64,000 bases of DNA, from NCBI RefSeq assembly GCF_945952405.1, contig NZ_CAMFIA010000013.1:1-64000 (forward strand), in the 5' to 3' direction. The notes beneath the pieces are model-generated. The model saw only the letters and a list, made by a program, of their open reading frames with translations. It searched no databases and had not been told where the DNA came from. Source of the stretch: an uncultured Stenotrophomonas sp. (GTDB taxonomy: Bacteria; Pseudomonadota; Gammaproteobacteria; Xanthomonadales; Xanthomonadaceae). Position numbers and translations under genes: made by a program. Below are positions 54,656 through 63,959 of this stretch, one piece after another (positions within the stretch are counted from its first letter, which is position 1; the number at the start of each line of letters is the position of its first letter).

Positions 54656-54717
54656 CGGGTGCCGACCCCGGGTCGGCACTCCTCTGCTCTGGTAGGTGCC
54701 GACCGTTGGTTGGCACT
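54656..54717. repeat. Palindromic repeats inside the fad operon
   Basis: GGGTGCCGACCCCGGGTCGGCACTC at 54656 region and GTAGGTGCCGACCGTTGGTT plus GGCAC at 54692, both SMAG-related hairpins, in the 98-bp gap between the two fad genes. They may stabilise or attenuate the transcript between them. Confidence 0.8.
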
Positions 54718-54746
54718 CCGGCAATAAAATTCGAGAGATCACTGCA

Positions 54747-55955
54747 ATGACCAAGCAAATCCAGGACGCCTACATCGTCGCCGCCACCCGTACCCCGGTG
54801 GGCAAGGCGCCCAAGGGCATGTTCCGCAACACCCGCCCCGACGACATGCTTGCGCACGTGCTGCGCAGCGTCGTCGCCCAGGCCCCGGGCGTGGACGTCA
54901 ACCGTATCGATGATGCGATCATCGGCTGCGCGATGCCGGAAGCCGAGCAGGGCATGAATGTGGCGCGCATCGGCGTGCTGCTGGCCGGCCTGCCCAACAC
55001 CATCGCCGCACAGACCGTGAACCGCTTCTGCTCCTCGGGCCTGCAGGCCGTGGCGCAGGCCGCCGACGCGATCCGCCTGGGCAACGCCGACCTGATGCTG
55101 GCCGGTGGTACCGAGTCGATGTCGATGGTGCCGATGATGGGCAACAAGATCGCGATGGCACCGAGCGTGTTCGACAACGATCACGTCGCCATCGCCTACG
55201 GCATGGGCATCACCGCCGAGAAGGTCGCCGAAGAATGGAAGGTCTCGCGCGAAGAGCAGGATGCTTTTGCCCTGGCCTCGCACCAGAAGGCCATGGCCGC
55301 GATCCAGAACGGCGAGTTCAAGGATGAGATCAGCCCGTACGAGATCGTCTCGCACCTGCCGGACCTGGCCGATGGCCAGCGCATCATCACCCGCAACAGG
55401 ATCGCCGACACCGACGAAGGCCCGCGCCCGGATTCCTCGGCCGAAGGCCTGGCCAAGCTGCGCCCGGTGTTCCGCAATGGCCAGTTCGGCGGCACCGTCA
55501 CCGCCGGCAATTCGTCGCAGATGAGCGATGGCGCCGGTGCCGTGCTGCTGGCCTCGGAGCAGGCGATCAAGGACTACGGCCTGACCCCGCTCGCCCGTTT
55601 CGTCAGCTTCTCGGTGGCAGGCGTGCGCCCGGAAGTGATGGGCATCGGCCCGATCGCGGCGATCCCGAAGGCGCTGAAGCAGGCCGGCCTGACCCAGGAC
55701 CAGCTGGACTGGATCGAGCTCAATGAAGCCTTCGCCGCCCAGTCGCTGGCGGTGATCCGCGATTGCGGCCTGGACCCGGCCAAGGTCAACCCGCTGGGTG
55801 GCGCGATCGCCCTGGGCCACCCGCTGGGTGCGACCGGCGCGATCCGTACCGCTACCCTGCTGCACGGCCTGCGCCGTCGCCAGCAGAAGTACGGCATGGT
55901 GACCATGTGCATCGGCACCGGCATGGGCGCCGCGGGTATCTTCGAAGCGCTGTAA
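54747..55955 (+). CDS. fadA: Acetyl-CoA acyltransferase (3-ketoacyl-CoA thiolase)
   Basis: 402 residues from ATG 54747. Thiolase II signature: acyl-Cys in NRFCSSGLQAVAQAADAI, QDAFALASHQKAMAA, NEAFAAQSLAVI, His in GGAIALGHPLGATGA and the second Cys in VTMCIGTGMGAAGI. It performs the last step of beta-oxidation with the FadN-type protein encoded upstream, with which it should form the trifunctional complex. Confidence 0.95.
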   Translation: MTKQIQDAYIVAATRTPVGKAPKGMFRNTRPDDMLAHVLRSVVAQAPGVDVNRIDDAIIGCAMPEAEQGMNVARIGVLLAGLPNTIAAQTVNRFCSSGLQAVAQAADAIRLGNADLMLAGGTESMSMVPMMGNKIAMAPSVFDNDHVAIAYGMGITAEKVAEEWKVSREEQDAFALASHQKAMAAIQNGEFKDEISPYEIVSHLPDLADGQRIITRNRIADTDEGPRPDSSAEGLAKLRPVFRNGQFGGTVTAGNSSQMSDGAGAVLLASEQAIKDYGLTPLARFVSFSVAGVRPEVMGIGPIAAIPKALKQAGLTQDQLDWIELNEAFAAQSLAVIRDCGLDPAKVNPLGGAIALGHPLGATGAIRTATLLHGLRRRQQKYGMVTMCIGTGMGAAGIFEAL

Positions 55956-56000
55956 GGGTCAAAGCGTTGCCGGCGGACGTTTCGGTTTGCTGTGGGGCCC

Positions 56001-56098
56001 GGGCGGGTGAGGCTGCCCGGGACACGCCGTGAACCCGTCCTTGGGGGCTCGATGGCGCCATCCATGGCGCCAACGGTCCCGGCCAGCCTCACCCACCC
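56001..56098. repeat. Long inverted-repeat element 1, downstream of fadA
   Basis: Arms at 56005-56023 (GGGTGAGGCTGCCCGGGAC) and 56076-56094 (GTCCCGGCCAGCCTCACCC) match at 18 of 19 positions. The pairing extends outward by several more G:C/G:U pairs. The ~52-base interior contains a second palindromic region around GATGGCGCCATC. It sits 45 bp after the fadA stop. It is not SMAG-like and has no T run. Confidence 0.7.
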
Positions 56099-56141
56099 GT
56101 GCCATCCATCATTCCGCGCGGCGGAGAGGTGAGCAGAAGCA

Positions 56142-56164
56142 GTAGATCCACGCCATGCGTGGAT
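56142..56164. repeat. SMAG unit (GTAGATCCACGCC type)
   Basis: GTAGATCCACGCCATGCGTG plus GAT, a single hairpin between the inverted-repeat element and the terminator. Confidence 0.85.
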
Positions 56165-56184
56165 GCTTCTGACCCCGGCCCACG

Positions 56185-56213
56185 AAAAAAGGCAGCCATC
56201 GGCTGCCTTTTTT
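56185..56213. terminator. Bidirectional rho-independent terminator
   Basis: AAAAAA, GGCAGCC, loop ATC, GGCTGCC, TTTTTT. With A and T runs on the two sides it can stop transcripts from fadA (plus) and from galU (minus). Confidence 0.9.
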
Positions 56214-56264
56214 GCTTGTGCTTTGATTCCGCCCTTCCCGTCCGCGCCGCACGGAAACTGTCGA

Positions 56265-56447
56265 GAGGGGGCGGATGGCCCTCTCCAAAACCGTTGGCGC
56301 CATGGGCCCAAGGCATGCCTTGGGCGGGTTGGGCAGGACGCCCAACCCCGGTCTTGCCGTGTGCGCAGGACAGTGCACACGAGCAAGGCGCCACCGAGCA
56401 CCATGGAAGGGCTTTGGCGTGTTCTGGAGAGGGCCATCCGCCCCCTC
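56265..56447. repeat. Long inverted-repeat element 2 with three internal hairpins
   Basis: Perfect 23-bp arms at 56265-56287 and 56425-56447 (GAGGGGGCGGATGGCC... and its complement). The 137-base interior contains three further hairpins in a row: GCCCAAGGCATGCCTTGGGC (56306-56325, perfect), GGGTTGGGC with GCCCAACCC (56326-56348) and CTTGCCGTGTGC with GCACACGAGCAAG (56353-56387, one bulge). The whole could fold as a four-way or multi-branched RNA, or act as a MITE-like DNA element. It lies 44 bp from the galU stop. There is no coding sequence in it. Confidence 0.8.
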
Positions 56448-56491
56448 CCCCACGTATCAATCAAGGCGCAACACGGAGCGCTTGATAAACC

Positions 56492-57370
56492 TTATTCCGC
56501 CAGCATTGCCGCCAGCTTCTCGCGCGCCGGGCCGGCCAGCTTCGGGTTGTCCAGCGCGAAGCGGATCGTCGCCTCCACCAGACCCAGGTGCGTGCCGCAA
56601 TCGAAGCGGGTGCCCTCGAAGCGGTAGGCGTCGACCTCTTCGGTCTTCAGCAGTTCGGCGATCGCATCGGTCAGCTGGATCTCGCCACCGGCACCGCTGC
56701 CGGTCTGTTCCAGCAACTCGAAGATCTTCGGGCTCAGCACGTAGCGGCCGACCACGGCCAGGTCGCTGGGCGCGTCCTCCGGCTTCGGCTTCTCGACGAT
56801 CTGCGAAATGCGCCCCTTGCGGCCATCGAACGCCTCGGTGGCCACGATGCCGTAGCTGGCGGTCTTTTCATGCGGAACGTCTTCGACCGCGATCACGCTG
56901 GCACCGCTGGCCTCGTTGAGGTCGGCCATCTGCTTCAGCGCACCGGCGCCACGGTTCCAGATCAGGTCATCCGGCAGCAGCACCGCGAACGGCTCATCGC
57001 CGATCACCGCCTTGGCACACAGCACTGCATGGCCCAGGCCCAGCGCTTCAGCCTGGGTCACGAAGATCGCGCGCACGCCATTGGGCAGCACGTGGCGGAT
57101 CAGCTCCAGCTGCTCCTGCTTGCCGGCGCGCTCGAGCTTCTGCTCCAGTTCGTAGGCCTTGTCGAAATAGTCGGCGACCGCATGCTTGTAGCGGTTGGTG
57201 ATGAACACCAGGGTGTCACAGCCCGCCTCGATCGCTTCATCCACTGCGTACTGGATCAGCGGCCGATCAATGATCGGCAGCATCTCCTTGGGCACAGTCT
57301 TGGTTGCTGGCAAAAAACGCGTCCCCAGCCCTGCCACGGGGAAAACTGCTTTGCGAACTCGCTTGCTCAT
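56492..57370 (-). CDS. galU: UTP-glucose-1-phosphate uridylyltransferase
   Basis: 292 residues. Nucleotidyltransferase: VFPVAGLGTRFLPATKTVPK (signature loop), MLPIIDRPLIQYAVDEAIEA, LGHAVLCAKAVIGDEPFAVL, DLIWNRGAGALKQM, and the KPILFLL-free C-terminus LTDAIAELLKTEEVDAYRFEGTR region. It makes UDP-glucose for LPS and exopolysaccharide. Its ATG overlaps the stop of the upstream capD-like gene. Confidence 0.97.
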   Translation of the reverse strand: MSKRVRKAVFPVAGLGTRFLPATKTVPKEMLPIIDRPLIQYAVDEAIEAGCDTLVFITNRYKHAVADYFDKAYELEQKLERAGKQEQLELIRHVLPNGVRAIFVTQAEALGLGHAVLCAKAVIGDEPFAVLLPDDLIWNRGAGALKQMADLNEASGASVIAVEDVPHEKTASYGIVATEAFDGRKGRISQIVEKPKPEDAPSDLAVVGRYVLSPKIFELLEQTGSGAGGEIQLTDAIAELLKTEEVDAYRFEGTRFDCGTHLGLVEATIRFALDNPKLAGPAREKLAAMLAE

Positions 57371-59280
57371 TGGTGCCTGTTGGCCTCGCGTGCCGGAAAG
57401 GGCACGACTTTAGCGGATGAAATGTAAGCATCCTGTTCGATTGGCGAGAACTCCGGCATCGTCGCGAACAGGATTTCCTTGATCGTATCGGTGTCGTAGC
57501 TGCAGACCGCGTCGCGCAAGCGCGGGACGTTGCCCAGCACGAGATCGCGCGCGAACATGCGCACGCCAGCCTCGAGGATCTTCGGGTGTGCGGTGGCGCG
57601 GTAGTCCTCGTCCGAATAGAACAGCGTCTCGTGCAGCTTCTCGCCCGGCCGCAGGCCGGTATAGATGATCGGAATGTCCTTGTAGGGCTGCTTGCCGGCC
57701 AGCCGGATCATCTGCTCGGCGAGCAACCGGATCGGCACCGGCTCGCCCATGTCCAGCGTATAGATCGCACCATGCGACGCCGACGCGGCTGCCTGCAGGA
57801 TCAGCTGGCAGGCCTCGGGAATGGTCATGAAGTAACGGCTGACTTCCGGGTCGGTCACGGTGACCGGCCCACCCCGCAGGATCTGCTCGCGGAACAGCGG
57901 GACCACGCTGCCGGCCGACGCCAGCACATTGCCGAAACGCACGGTGACGAAACGGGTGTGCGTGGACTTCTGGTCCAGGCTCTGGCAGATCATCTCGGCG
58001 TAGCGCTTGCTTGCACCCAGCGCGTTGACCGGATCGACCGCCTTGTCGGTGGAGATGAACACGAAATGCTCGACCCGCGCCTCGAGGCAGGCACGCGCCA
58101 CGTTCTCGGTCGCCAGGATGTTGTTGCGTACGGCTTCGCGCAGCTGCCGTTCCAGGACCGGCACATGCTTGTAGGCCGCCGCATGGAAGGCGGTATCGAC
58201 CGGATGCAGCGACAGCGCATGGCGGATCACGGCCGGGTCTCCACAATCACCCAGCACCGCTTCGATATGGACGTCGGGGAAGCTGCGGCGCAGCTCGCCT
58301 TCGATGGTCAGCAGCAGCAGCTCGCTGATCTCGAGCAGGATGATGCGGCCGGCACCATGGCGCGCGCACTGGCGGCACAGCTCCGAGCCGATCGAGCCAC
58401 CGGCACCGGTGACCATCACGGTACGCCCGCCCAGCCAGCCGCGGATCAGGTTCCAGTCCGGGGTGATCGGCTTGCGGCCGAGCAGGTCCTCGATCGCCAC
58501 TTCCTTCAGCTGACCCGGCAGCGACTGGCCCTGCAGGATATCGCTGAGCTTGGGTACGGTCCGGAACGGCACGCCGGTGCTTTCGCAGATCGCCACCACC
58601 CGCTGCATGCCGGCCGCATCCAGCGAGGGCATGGCGATCACCAGCAGCTTGGCCGCGGTCTCGCGGACCACGGCGGGGGCATCATCCAGCCCGCCCAGGA
58701 TCGGCAGGCCCTGCAGCTTGGCGCCGCGCAGGTGCGGAGCATCATCCAGCAGGCCGACCGGCTCGAAATTGCCGGAACGGCGCAGGTCGCGGACCAGGGT
58801 CTCGGCCGCCTGCCCGGCGCCGAGGATCAGCACGCGGCGCGCGCTCGAATCAGACTGCAGTGCCTGGTAGTCCTTCCAGGCGCGGTACAGCAGACGCGGC
58901 GCGCCCAGCAGCGCCGACAGCGCGAACGGGTAGATCACCAGCACCGACATCGGCACGCCGTCGAAGCGCTTCCACATCAGTACCAGCACGATGCCGACCA
59001 GGCCGATGAAGCTGGCCTTGAAGATATTGAGCAGGTCGCTGACGCTGGCGAATCGCCACAGGCCGCGATACAGGCCTACACGCCAGAACACCAGGCCCTG
59101 CAACAGCAGCACCAGGGTGGTGTCGACATTCCAGAGCGGCAGCGCCGGCGCGTTGGGAAGGATCGAATACCGCCCCGCGTGGAGCAGCTGCCAGCATGCC
59201 CAGACCATGAACAGGTCGTGGCAGACAATGGCCGAACGCGGCATCAGGCCGAGGATTCTGTCCCGCCAGGGTGAAGCCAT
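57367..59280 (-). CDS. CapD/WbpM-type nucleoside-diphosphate-sugar dehydratase/epimerase
   Basis: 637 residues. The N-terminus has four membrane spans (ATG 59280; IVCHDLFMVWACWQLLH). A CoA-binding-like Rossmann domain follows (RRVLILGAGQAAETLVRDLR), then an extended-SDR catalytic domain: VTGAGGSIGSELCRQCARHG, FHAAAYKHVPVLERQLREAV, and a catalytic S-M-K/Y-x-K area FISTDKAVDPVNALGASKRYAE. The family (FlaA1, WbpM, CapD, PglF) makes UDP-4-keto-6-deoxy-GlcNAc for O-antigen and capsule. 4-bp overlap with galU. Confidence 0.94.
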   Translation of the reverse strand: MASPWRDRILGLMPRSAIVCHDLFMVWACWQLLHAGRYSILPNAPALPLWNVDTTLVLLLQGLVFWRVGLYRGLWRFASVSDLLNIFKASFIGLVGIVLVLMWKRFDGVPMSVLVIYPFALSALLGAPRLLYRAWKDYQALQSDSSARRVLILGAGQAAETLVRDLRRSGNFEPVGLLDDAPHLRGAKLQGLPILGGLDDAPAVVRETAAKLLVIAMPSLDAAGMQRVVAICESTGVPFRTVPKLSDILQGQSLPGQLKEVAIEDLLGRKPITPDWNLIRGWLGGRTVMVTGAGGSIGSELCRQCARHGAGRIILLEISELLLLTIEGELRRSFPDVHIEAVLGDCGDPAVIRHALSLHPVDTAFHAAAYKHVPVLERQLREAVRNNILATENVARACLEARVEHFVFISTDKAVDPVNALGASKRYAEMICQSLDQKSTHTRFVTVRFGNVLASAGSVVPLFREQILRGGPVTVTDPEVSRYFMTIPEACQLILQAAASASHGAIYTLDMGEPVPIRLLAEQMIRLAGKQPYKDIPIIYTGLRPGEKLHETLFYSDEDYRATAHPKILEAGVRMFARDLVLGNVPRLRDAVCSYDTDTIKEILFATMPEFSPIEQDAYISSAKVVPFPAREANRHQ

Positions 59281-59283
59281 GAG

Positions 59284-60273
59284 TCAGGTAGTTCCTTGTC
59301 GGTGACGCAATCCATTGCGCAGGAGGAGCCAAAGGACGCTCAGCGCGGCAAACCACGCAAGCGCCACGACAGCCTCCCACCTCGGCTGCAAATTGGAGCA
59401 GACATTAAGCACTGTAATACTGAACAGGCCCAAAGCAAAGTACATCCCTGTCACCTGCGCGTGGCTGGCTCCTGCCTGCACCGCCCGCTGGTAGACGTGC
59501 TGGGTATGGGGTTCCATCCAGCGTTGTCCGGAAATGATGCGCGCCGCCAGTGTGAAGCCCGCGTCCACAAGAAACGCGGAGGCCGGTACCAGCAGCAGGA
59601 TCCAGTTGATGTCGGTGCGCACGCTGGCGATGGCCAGGACCACGGCGACCGCATAGCCCAGCGCGCCACTTCCGACATCACCCATGAAGATCCGCGCGCG
59701 CGGGAAATTGAACGGCAGGAATCCCAGGCAGGCCAGCCCCAGCGCCACGGCGGCCAGCGAGTACGGCCAGGGCAGCACCGGGGCCAGGCCCAGTGCGACC
59801 ACGATGGCCTGGCTGGCCGCGATGCCATTGATGCCATCCATGAAGTTCCAGATGTTGATCAACGAGGCGGTGAACACCAGCACCAGGCCAGCCAGCAGCC
59901 AGCTGCCACCGTGCACCTTGACCAGGGCCGCCAGCAGCGCAGCGGCGATGAAATGCACGAGCAGCCGGCGCATGGCCGGCAACGGCCTGTGATCGTCCCA
60001 CCAGCCGATGCCGGCCACGAGCGCCAGGCCGAGGCAGGCGACCAGCAGGCTGGGCGTCGACTCCGGCCAGGCCCACATGGCCACCAGCGCGGTCAGCAGC
60101 AGGCTGATGACGATGGCGATGCCGCCGCCGCGGGGGGTGGCGACGCTATGGCTGCGGCGTTCACCCGGCTGGTCCATCAACTGCTGGCGCAGCGCATAAC
60201 GCCGTGCCGCCCAGGTCAGCCCCGCACTCAGCAGGGCCAGCCCCAGCAGCGCGCCCATCACGAGCCACGGCAT
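59284..60273 (-). CDS. WecA/WbpL-type undecaprenyl-phosphate glycosyl-1-phosphate transferase
   Basis: 329 residues with about ten membrane spans. GT-family MraY/WecA motifs: RRSHSVATPRGGGIAIVISL, WWDDHRPLPAMRRLLVHF, IWNFMDGINGIAASQAIVVA (catalytic Asp) and RIFMGDVGSGALGYAVAVVL. It transfers a sugar phosphate, often FucNAc or QuiNAc, to undecaprenyl phosphate to start O-antigen synthesis. It sits three bases from the capD-like gene whose product it probably uses, and three after lapB. Confidence 0.94.
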   Translation of the reverse strand: MPWLVMGALLGLALLSAGLTWAARRYALRQQLMDQPGERRSHSVATPRGGGIAIVISLLLTALVAMWAWPESTPSLLVACLGLALVAGIGWWDDHRPLPAMRRLLVHFIAAALLAALVKVHGGSWLLAGLVLVFTASLINIWNFMDGINGIAASQAIVVALGLAPVLPWPYSLAAVALGLACLGFLPFNFPRARIFMGDVGSGALGYAVAVVLAIASVRTDINWILLLVPASAFLVDAGFTLAARIISGQRWMEPHTQHVYQRAVQAGASHAQVTGMYFALGLFSITVLNVCSNLQPRWEAVVALAWFAALSVLWLLLRNGLRHRQGTT

Positions 60274-60276
60274 GGA

Positions 60277-61455
60277 TCAGAGCACCGCGTAATTCAGCAG
60301 CGGCTTGACCGTGCCCCACTCCTTGCAGCTCGGGCACTGCCAGTGATGGGTACGTGCACCGAAACCGCAGCGGGTGCAACGGTAGGCGGGATTGCGCACC
60401 AGCAGCTGGTCGGTGATGTGCTTGAGGTCGTGCAGGGTCGCGGTGGAGTCGGCGCCTTCGGCCAGGGTCAGGTCGATCAGCGCGGACTCGCCGCGCACCG
60501 AAGGACGATCCTTGAGCTGGCGGCCGAGGTAGGCACGGGCCGGCGCCACGCCTTCCTGCTCTTCCATCAGGCGGGTCAAGGCCAGCACCGGGGCGATTCC
60601 GCGGTAGTGTTCGGTCATTTCCGACAGGAAGGCACGCGCACCGGCCAGATCACCAACCTTGCGGTAGTTCGCCATCAGGGCCGGCAGCAGCTCCGGCAGG
60701 TACTCCGGATCACTGCGGGCAGCACGTTCGAACGCGCGCACGGCCGCTTCGGCGTTGCCGGCATCGGTCTCCAGGCGCCCCTCGATGATGCCCGCACGCA
60801 CCGACATGGCGTCGGCCTGGTAGGCACGGGCGATCGCCGCCCTCGCCTCTTCCAGCTTGCCGGCCCCGCGGAAGCGCTCGGCCAGTTCGCACTCGAACTG
60901 CCCGATCAGCTTGCCCATCGGCTCGCCGGTCACGTCCTCGAAACGGGTGGCGTTGTCGATCGCCTTTTCCCAGTCACGCTCGGCCTGATAGATGCCGATC
61001 AGGTGCTTGAGCGCCTGCGGGGCGCGCTGGTCCAGCTGCGCCAGTTCGGTGAACACGGTCTCGGCACGATCGAGCAGGCCGGACTTCATGTAGTCCTCGC
61101 CCAGCGCCAGCAGTGCCTGCACGCGCTGGGCGTCGCTCAGGTCATGGCGGTTGACCAGGCCCTGGTGCAGGCGGATGGCCCGATCCACTTCACCGCGGCG
61201 GCGGAACAGGTGGCCCAGCGCGACCTGGGTCTCGAAGGTTTCCTTGTCCAGCTCGGCGATGTGCAGGAACAGCTCGATCGCCTTGTCCGGCTGCTCGTTG
61301 AGCAGGTAGTTCAGGCCACGGAAGTAGGTGCTGGACAGGCGGCTGACCTGGTTGTCACCGTGGCGCTGCCCGCCACGCCGACCGATCACCCACCCGGCCA
61401 GCGCGGCCAGTGGCACGAACAGGAAAAACCACAGCCACTCGGTGACGAATTCCAT
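60277..61455 (-). CDS. lapB: Lipopolysaccharide assembly protein LapB
   Basis: 392 residues. N-terminal membrane anchor (LWFFLFVPLAALAGWVIG), about nine TPR repeats (LNEQPDKAIELFLHIAELD, VALGHLFRRRGEVDRAIRLH), and a C-terminal rubredoxin-type metal site CTRCGFGARTHHWQCPSC. It controls LpxC turnover and LPS assembly. It starts six bases after lapA. Confidence 0.96.
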   Translation of the reverse strand: MEFVTEWLWFFLFVPLAALAGWVIGRRGGQRHGDNQVSRLSSTYFRGLNYLLNEQPDKAIELFLHIAELDKETFETQVALGHLFRRRGEVDRAIRLHQGLVNRHDLSDAQRVQALLALGEDYMKSGLLDRAETVFTELAQLDQRAPQALKHLIGIYQAERDWEKAIDNATRFEDVTGEPMGKLIGQFECELAERFRGAGKLEEARAAIARAYQADAMSVRAGIIEGRLETDAGNAEAAVRAFERAARSDPEYLPELLPALMANYRKVGDLAGARAFLSEMTEHYRGIAPVLALTRLMEEQEGVAPARAYLGRQLKDRPSVRGESALIDLTLAEGADSTATLHDLKHITDQLLVRNPAYRCTRCGFGARTHHWQCPSCKEWGTVKPLLNYAVL

Positions 61456-61461
61456 CTTCGA

Positions 61462-61746
61462 TCAACGTCCATCAAAAGATTGGGGGGAAACACCCGCAGC
61501 CGGCGTGGCCGCCACGGACTTGTTGGCACGGCGCAGCTGGCTATAGAGCGGAATGACCACGCTCACCAGCACCAGGCCGGCACCGACCACGACACCCACC
61601 AGCAGCGCGGCGATCAGCGCCACGCCCACCGAGGTGTGCAATTGAGTGAAAAGCAGGTTGATCGACATCGCGGTCATGTTGACCGCACCAATGATCAGCC
61701 CAAGGATCAGGACCGCCAGCAGGACCAGCAGACGGAAAACCTTCAT
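61462..61746 (-). CDS. lapA: Lipopolysaccharide assembly protein LapA domain protein
   Basis: 94 residues. Two membrane spans (LLVLLAVLILGLIIGAVN and VGVALIAALLVGVVVGAGLV) separated by SINLLFTQLHTS, then YSQLRRANKSV. Length and topology match LapA/YciS (DUF1049), always paired with lapB. Confidence 0.93.
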   Translation of the reverse strand: MKVFRLLVLLAVLILGLIIGAVNMTAMSINLLFTQLHTSVGVALIAALLVGVVVGAGLVLVSVVIPLYSQLRRANKSVAATPAAGVSPQSFDGR

Positions 61747-61822
61747 GCGACAGCTCCAGTGGCAGGAGCCCGTAGCTTATCCGACCCGCGGCTGGATTCG
61801 CACGCGGTGGCGCGACGGGGGC

Positions 61823-62128
61823 TCAGGCCGGATCGGCGTCCAGCGGCAGCACACTGCTGACCCGCTCGCGCAGTTCCTTGCCCGGCTTGAAATGGGGGAC
61901 ATGCTTGCCCGGCAGGGCAACCGATTCGCCGGTCTTCGGGTTGCGACCCAGGCGCGGCGGACGATAGTGCAGCGAGAAGCTGCCGAAACCACGGATTTCG
62001 ATGCGATCCCCGGCGGACAGTGAACCGCCCATCATTTCCAGCAACGACTTCACCGCCAGATCGACATCATCGGCCTTCAGGTGCGCCTGGCGGCGCGCGA
62101 GGATTTCGATCAGTTCGGATTTGGTCAT
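61823..62128 (-). CDS. ihfB: Integration host factor subunit beta
   Basis: 101 residues from ATG 62128 (a GTG at 62131 is the alternative). DNABII fold: [40 protein letters not shown] (beta-ribbon arm start), [20 protein letters not shown] with the DNA-intercalating proline, and KELRERV. It forms the IHF heterodimer with IhfA. Downstream of rpsA, as in most gammaproteobacteria. Confidence 0.97.
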
Positions 62129-62161
62129 CACCGGCTCACATCAGGGGCATCTCAGCCTGAA

Positions 62162-62186
62162 ACGGCCCGGGCAATGCCCGGGCCGT
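62162..62186. terminator. Strong hairpin between rpsA and ihfB
   Basis: ACGGCCCGGGC, loop AAT, GCCCGGGCCGT: perfect 11-bp arms just after the rpsA stop. On the minus strand it is followed by only three T, so it may be a weak terminator or processing/stability site rather than a full stop. Confidence 0.55.
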
Positions 62187-62215
62187 CCAGGAAACAACGA
62201 ACAGCGTAAGGCCGA

Positions 62216-63901
62216 TTACTCGGACTTGTTGCCGTTCAGCTGTGCACGCAGCAGCGCGCCCAGCTGGGTGGTGCCGCTGGAAGCCGAAGACGACTGGTAT
62301 TCTTCCAGCACTTCGCGCATTTCCGCGTCATCCTTGGCCTTGATCGACAGCTGCAGGGTACGGCCCTTGCGGTCCATGCCCACGAACTTGGCTTCGACCT
62401 TGTCGCCGACCTTCAGGTGCTGGGTCGCGTCGTCAACGCGCTCGTTGGCGATGTCGCGAGCCGACACGTAGCCTTCGATGCCGTCGGCCAGTTCGATCAC
62501 GGCGCCCTTGGCGTCGACTTCCTTCACCACGCCTTCGACCTTGGAGCCCTTCGGATTGGCAGCCATGTACTGGCCGAACGGATCCTGCTCCAGCTGCTTC
62601 ACGCCCAGGGAGATGCGCTCGCGCTCCGGGTCGACGGCCAGGACGACGGCGTCCAGGGTATCGCCCTTCTTGAAGTTGCGAACGACGTCTTCGCCGGTGG
62701 TGTTCCAGCTGATGTCGGACAGGTGGACCAGGCCGTCGATGCCGCCGTCCAGGCCGATGAAGATGCCGAAGTCGGTGATCGACTTGATCTGGCCCGACAC
62801 CTTGTCACCCTTCTTGTGGGTGGCAGCGAAGGTTTCCCACGGATTGGCGGCAACCTGCTTCATGCCCAGCGAGATACGGCGACGCTCTTCATCGACGTCC
62901 AGCACCATCACTTCGACTTCATCACCAACCTGGACAACCTTGGACGGGTTGACGTTCTTGTTGGTCCAATCCATCTCGGAGACGTGCACCAGGCCTTCGA
63001 CGCCCGGCTCGATCTCAACGAACGCACCGTAATCGGTGACGTTGGAGACCTTGCCGAAGACGCGGCTGTTGGCCGGGTAACGACGGCCGATGTTGTCCCA
63101 CGGATCCTCGCCCAGCTGCTTCAGGCCCAGCGAAACGCGGTTGCGCTCGCGGTCGAACTTCAGCACGCGGACGTCCAGCTCGTCGCCGACGTTCACGACT
63201 TCCGACGGGTGACGCACGCGCTTCCACGCCATGTCGGTGATGTGCAGCAGGCCGTCGATACCGCCCAGGTCCACGAACGCGCCGTAGTCGGTCAGGTTCT
63301 TGACGACACCCTTCAGGATCGCGCCTTCCTGCAGCTTGTCCATCAGCTGCTCGCGCTCTTCCGAGTGCTCGCTCTCGACGACAGCGCGGCGCGAGACCAC
63401 GACGTTGTTACGCTTGCGGTCCAGCTTGATGAGCTTGAATTCCAGCTCCTTGCCTTCCAGGTAGGCCGGATCGCGCACCGGGCGCACATCGACCAGGGAA
63501 CCCGGCAGGAAGGCGCGGACATCCTTGATGTCCACGGTGAAACCACCCTTGACCTTGCCGCTGATGCGGCCGGTGATGGTTTCGTTCTTCTCCAACGCTT
63601 CTTCCAGCTCGTCCCACACCATCGCGCGCTTGGCCTTCTCGCGCGACAGGACGGTTTCGCCGAAGCCGTTCTCGATCGAGTCGAGGGCGACCTTGACGAT
63701 GTCGCCTTCGGCAACATCGATCTCGCCAGCGTCGTTACGGAACTGTTCGATCGGCACGATGCCTTCGGACTTCAGGCCAGCGTTGATCACCACGACGTCG
63801 CCGCGGACTTCAACAACGGTACCGCTGACGATGGCGCCCGGCTTCAGCTTGGCCAGATTGGCCTGGCTGGCTTCAAACAGTTCGGCAAATGATTCGGTCA
63901 T
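62216..63901 (-). CDS. rpsA: 30S ribosomal protein S1
   Basis: 561 residues from ATG 63901; a longer frame upstream adds only MSNRVNL-type residues. Six S1/OB-fold repeats, e.g. [24 protein letters not shown] first motif, [60 protein letters not shown], each with GLLHITD/GLVHVSE ends. It delivers mRNA to the ribosome. The Shine-Dalgarno sequence is weak (AGAGTAA), typical of rpsA, which is autoregulated by S1 on its leader. Confidence 0.97.
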   Translation of the reverse strand: MTESFAELFEASQANLAKLKPGAIVSGTVVEVRGDVVVINAGLKSEGIVPIEQFRNDAGEIDVAEGDIVKVALDSIENGFGETVLSREKAKRAMVWDELEEALEKNETITGRISGKVKGGFTVDIKDVRAFLPGSLVDVRPVRDPAYLEGKELEFKLIKLDRKRNNVVVSRRAVVESEHSEEREQLMDKLQEGAILKGVVKNLTDYGAFVDLGGIDGLLHITDMAWKRVRHPSEVVNVGDELDVRVLKFDRERNRVSLGLKQLGEDPWDNIGRRYPANSRVFGKVSNVTDYGAFVEIEPGVEGLVHVSEMDWTNKNVNPSKVVQVGDEVEVMVLDVDEERRRISLGMKQVAANPWETFAATHKKGDKVSGQIKSITDFGIFIGLDGGIDGLVHLSDISWNTTGEDVVRNFKKGDTLDAVVLAVDPERERISLGVKQLEQDPFGQYMAANPKGSKVEGVVKEVDAKGAVIELADGIEGYVSARDIANERVDDATQHLKVGDKVEAKFVGMDRKGRTLQLSIKAKDDAEMREVLEEYQSSSASSGTTQLGALLRAQLNGNKSE

Positions 63902-63925
63902 TAGATTTACTCTGTTGGACACATG

Positions 63926-63959
63926 GGTCGGTGGCGTCCCCTTCAGGGGAATGGCGACC
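63926..63959 (-). promoter_or_regulatory. rpsA leader hairpin
   Basis: Arms GGTCG/CGACC and CCCC/GGGG with an internal loop and TTCA apex, 25 bp upstream of the rpsA start. Its position matches the structured leader through which S1 represses its own translation in E. coli. The sequence is not comparable enough for certainty. Confidence 0.4.

Noticed and set aside
56089..56485. Short open frames across the fadA-galU gap
   Set aside because: They run through the terminator, SMAG and inverted-repeat elements, so the reading frames are incidental.
57586..59274. 562-codon open frame antisense to the capD-like gene
   Set aside because: Same reason: a composition-driven shadow of a well-recognised SDR protein.
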